This document shows, piece after piece, positions 14,278-15,658 of a stretch of 15,658 bases of DNA. Made by a program: the position numbers and the translations under genes. This DNA comes from Verrucomicrobiota bacterium (GTDB taxonomy: Bacteria; Verrucomicrobiota; Verrucomicrobiia; Opitutales; Opitutaceae): positions 1 to 15,658 of the forward strand of contig JAEWIY010000203.1 of the NCBI GenBank assembly GCA_023386835.1, written 5' to 3'. The notes under the pieces were generated by a model. That model was not told where the DNA came from. It made no database searches and saw only the letters and a program-made list of their open reading frames with translations. The stretch's first letter is position 1; each line of letters starts with the position of its first letter.

Positions 14278-15333
14278 ATGGCCGACCCCAACGACATGAA
14301 TCTGCCGAGCGAGATGCTCGACCAGAGCGAGATCGACCGCCTGCTCGCGCAGGCGGGGGCGGAGGCGCAGCCGGCGCTCCTGCGGGCGGATGGCACCAAG
14401 ACGCAGGGATTCGATGCGGCCCGCGTCGAACACTACGATTTTCGCAACCCGGTTTTCCTGACCGAGTTTGAGCTGCGCCGCCTGCGGTTGCTGCACGAGG
14501 ATTTTATCCGCTATCTCTCGGCCCGCCTCTCGCTGTTCCTGCGCATGGAATGCGGGATCAAGATGGCGCGGCTGCAGACGCAGACCTACACCAAGTTTAC
14601 CGAGGGCCTGCCGAACCCGACGCACATCTGCCTGTTCAAGGCGGAACCCCTGACCGGCGTGGGCGTGCTGGACATCAATCCGCGACTGGCGCTGACGTTG
14701 GTGGACCGAATGCTCGGCGGGCGTGGTCACTCCGTTAAAGCGGAGCGTTATCTCACCGAGATCGAGATCGCGCTGCTGGAAGACGTCCTGTCGATCGTGC
14801 TGGAAGAGTGGTGCGGCCAGTGGAAGGGCGAGCAGGAGCTGCACCCGCAGATGATCGGGCACGAGAACAACGGCCGCTTCCTGCAAACGTCGCCGCGTGA
14901 TGCGATCGTCCTCGCCCTCGCGCTGGAAATCAGCTTCGGCGATTGCTCCGAGCAGCTGCAGATCGGCGTGCCATACTACATGATCGAGCCGCTTGTGCGG
15001 GCCCTGCAGGCTCGTCGGCAGAAGGACTCGACCCCCGCGGCAGCGCCCGCCCGCGCCGAGTGGCGGCCGATCTACGAGACCGTCACCATTCCCGTGCAGG
15101 CCGAGTGGGCGCTGACGGATCTGCCTTTGCGTGAGGTGGCCAACCTGCGCGTCGGCGACGTGATCCAGCTGCCCAGCGACATCATCGACCGCACGCACGT
15201 GCTGTTGAATGGCACCCCCAAGTTCGCCGGCACCGCCGGTCTCGAAGGCGACCACGTGGTCGTGAAACTTTCCCGCAAGCTCACCGCGGCCGAGCAGGCC
15301 ACGGACAACTCCCATGGAAGACGCAACGCTTGA
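14278..15333 (+). CDS. fliM: Flagellar motor switch protein FliM
   Basis: FliM forms the middle of the C-ring and binds phospho-CheY to switch rotation. The 351-residue protein keeps the N-terminal CheY-binding motif LDQSEIDRLL at 14-23. The middle CheC-like domain (about 48-235) contains the GGRG motif at 147-150 in VDRMLGGRG, which contacts FliG. The C-terminal SpoA domain (about 268-335) includes VQAEWALTDLPLREVANLRVG and DVIQLPSDIID. Presence of the CheY motif implies control by a CheY encoded elsewhere. ATG 14278 lies in GCTGCCATGG without a ribosome site. The 3' end overlaps fliN by 20 nt. Confidence 0.97.
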   Translation: MADPNDMNLPSEMLDQSEIDRLLAQAGAEAQPALLRADGTKTQGFDAARVEHYDFRNPVFLTEFELRRLRLLHEDFIRYLSARLSLFLRMECGIKMARLQTQTYTKFTEGLPNPTHICLFKAEPLTGVGVLDINPRLALTLVDRMLGGRGHSVKAERYLTEIEIALLEDVLSIVLEEWCGQWKGEQELHPQMIGHENNGRFLQTSPRDAIVLALALEISFGDCSEQLQIGVPYYMIEPLVRALQARRQKDSTPAAAPARAEWRPIYETVTIPVQAEWALTDLPLREVANLRVGDVIQLPSDIIDRTHVLLNGTPKFAGTAGLEGDHVVVKLSRKLTAAEQATDNSHGRRNA

Positions 15334-15562
15334 TTTGGTTTTGGATGTGAAGGTGAAGGTCACCGTGCAGCTCGGCTCCTGCCAGCTGCCGATGCGTGAC
15401 GTCCTTGCGCTCGCCCCTGGGGCGATCGTGCAACTGCAGCACCGGGCCACCGAGCCGGTTGGCTTGTACGTCAACGACAAGCTGGTCGCCTACGGCGAGG
15501 TGGTCGTGGTGGAGGAGAGCTTCGGCTTGAAGATCACCGAGCTGGTGCAGTCCCGCAGCTGA
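15314..15562 (+). CDS. fliN: Flagellar motor switch protein FliN (short form)
   Basis: FliN forms the bottom of the C-ring and docks the export ATPase through FliH. The 82-residue protein is essentially one SpoA domain: LDVKVKVTVQLGSCQLPMRD at 10-29, VLALAPGAIVQL at 30-41, then EPVGLYVNDKLVAYGEVVVV and EESFGLKITELV. The N-terminal extension found in longer (about 137-residue) FliN proteins is missing; only about 7 residues precede the domain. ATG 15314 lies inside the fliM 3' end, overlapping it by 20 nt, which suggests coupling. No alternative start lengthens the protein in a family-like way. The call is firm. Confidence 0.94.
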   Translation: MEDATLDLVLDVKVKVTVQLGSCQLPMRDVLALAPGAIVQLQHRATEPVGLYVNDKLVAYGEVVVVEESFGLKITELVQSRS

Positions 15563-15583
15563 GACCGGCCTTTCGCCACGTAC

Positions 15584-15658
15584 ATGCGTTTCCTTTTTCA
15601 ACCCTCTTCCAGCGTCACCCGCTGGCTGCTAGTGGTAGTCGGCTGCGCCGTATTGGAG
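15584..15658 (+). CDS. N-terminus of membrane protein, probably FliO or FliP (truncated by window edge)
   Basis: ATG 15584, 21 nt after the fliN stop, opens a frame that runs to the window edge: 25 residues, MRFLFQPSSSVTRWLLVVVG then CAVLE. A hydrophobic segment follows a short basic part, as in a signal or membrane anchor. In most flagellar operons the gene after fliN is fliO or fliP, both inner-membrane export-gate proteins. The visible part cannot distinguish them, and I saw no diagnostic motif. No ribosome site precedes the ATG. Confidence 0.5.
   Translation, partial: MRFLFQPSSSVTRWLLVVVGCAVLE

Noticed and set aside
14251..15480. A 409-codon minus-strand frame opposite fliM and fliN
   Set aside because: It mirrors two certain genes and has no family signature.

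Overview
The window is a GC-rich bacterial chromosome segment carrying two divergent motility gene sets: a chemotaxis adaptation block on the minus strand (positions 1-3545) and a long flagellar basal-body/switch/export/hook operon on the plus strand (3752 to the right edge). No mobile element, CRISPR array, tRNA or rRNA was recognised. Conserved gene content indicates a flagellated Gram-negative-type bacterium. High GC, the flgB-flgC-fliE-F-G-H-I-J order followed by a MotE-like gene, fliK, flgD, a hook gene, fliL, fliM and fliN, and the near absence of Shine-Dalgarno sites would fit Verrucomicrobiota (for example Opitutales). That assignment is inference and cannot be proved from the window alone.

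Left block, read right to left: cheR (receptor methyltransferase), cheB (methylesterase), a response regulator fused to a degenerate HD-GYP domain, and the first 96 codons of cheD (receptor deamidase), which runs off the left edge. The genes are packed tightly: cheR and cheB are separated by 2 nt, cheB overlaps the response regulator by 14 nt, and cheD starts 18 nt after it. Together CheR, CheB and CheD would set the covalent modification state of chemoreceptors. The HD-GYP-like regulator between cheB and cheD is the odd member.

Middle: positions 3546-3751 form the only substantial non-coding gap and must hold the divergent promoters. The stretch is locally AT-richer and contains a strong unassigned Shine-Dalgarno, two overlapping mini-ORFs and a weak sigma-54-like element.

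Right block: flgB and flgC (proximal rod), fliE (rod adaptor), fliF (MS ring), fliG (rotor), fliH/fliI/fliJ (export ATPase complex), a MotE/FliG-middle-domain-like membrane protein, fliK (hook length), flgD (hook cap), a short hook protein called flgE, fliL (stator-associated), fliM and fliN (C-ring), then the first 25 codons of a membrane protein that is probably fliO or fliP. Spacing runs from 4-20 nt overlaps to gaps of 72 nt or less, so one or a few polycistronic transcripts are likely. The set builds the hook-basal body from the inside out. cheA, cheW, cheY, motA/motB, flgG/flgF and flagellin genes are not in the window.

The main points for a second look are the degenerate HD-GYP regulator, the leader region before flgB, the MotE-like gene between fliJ and fliK, the mostly Shine-Dalgarno-free starts, and the reduced forms of the hook, hook-cap and FliN proteins.
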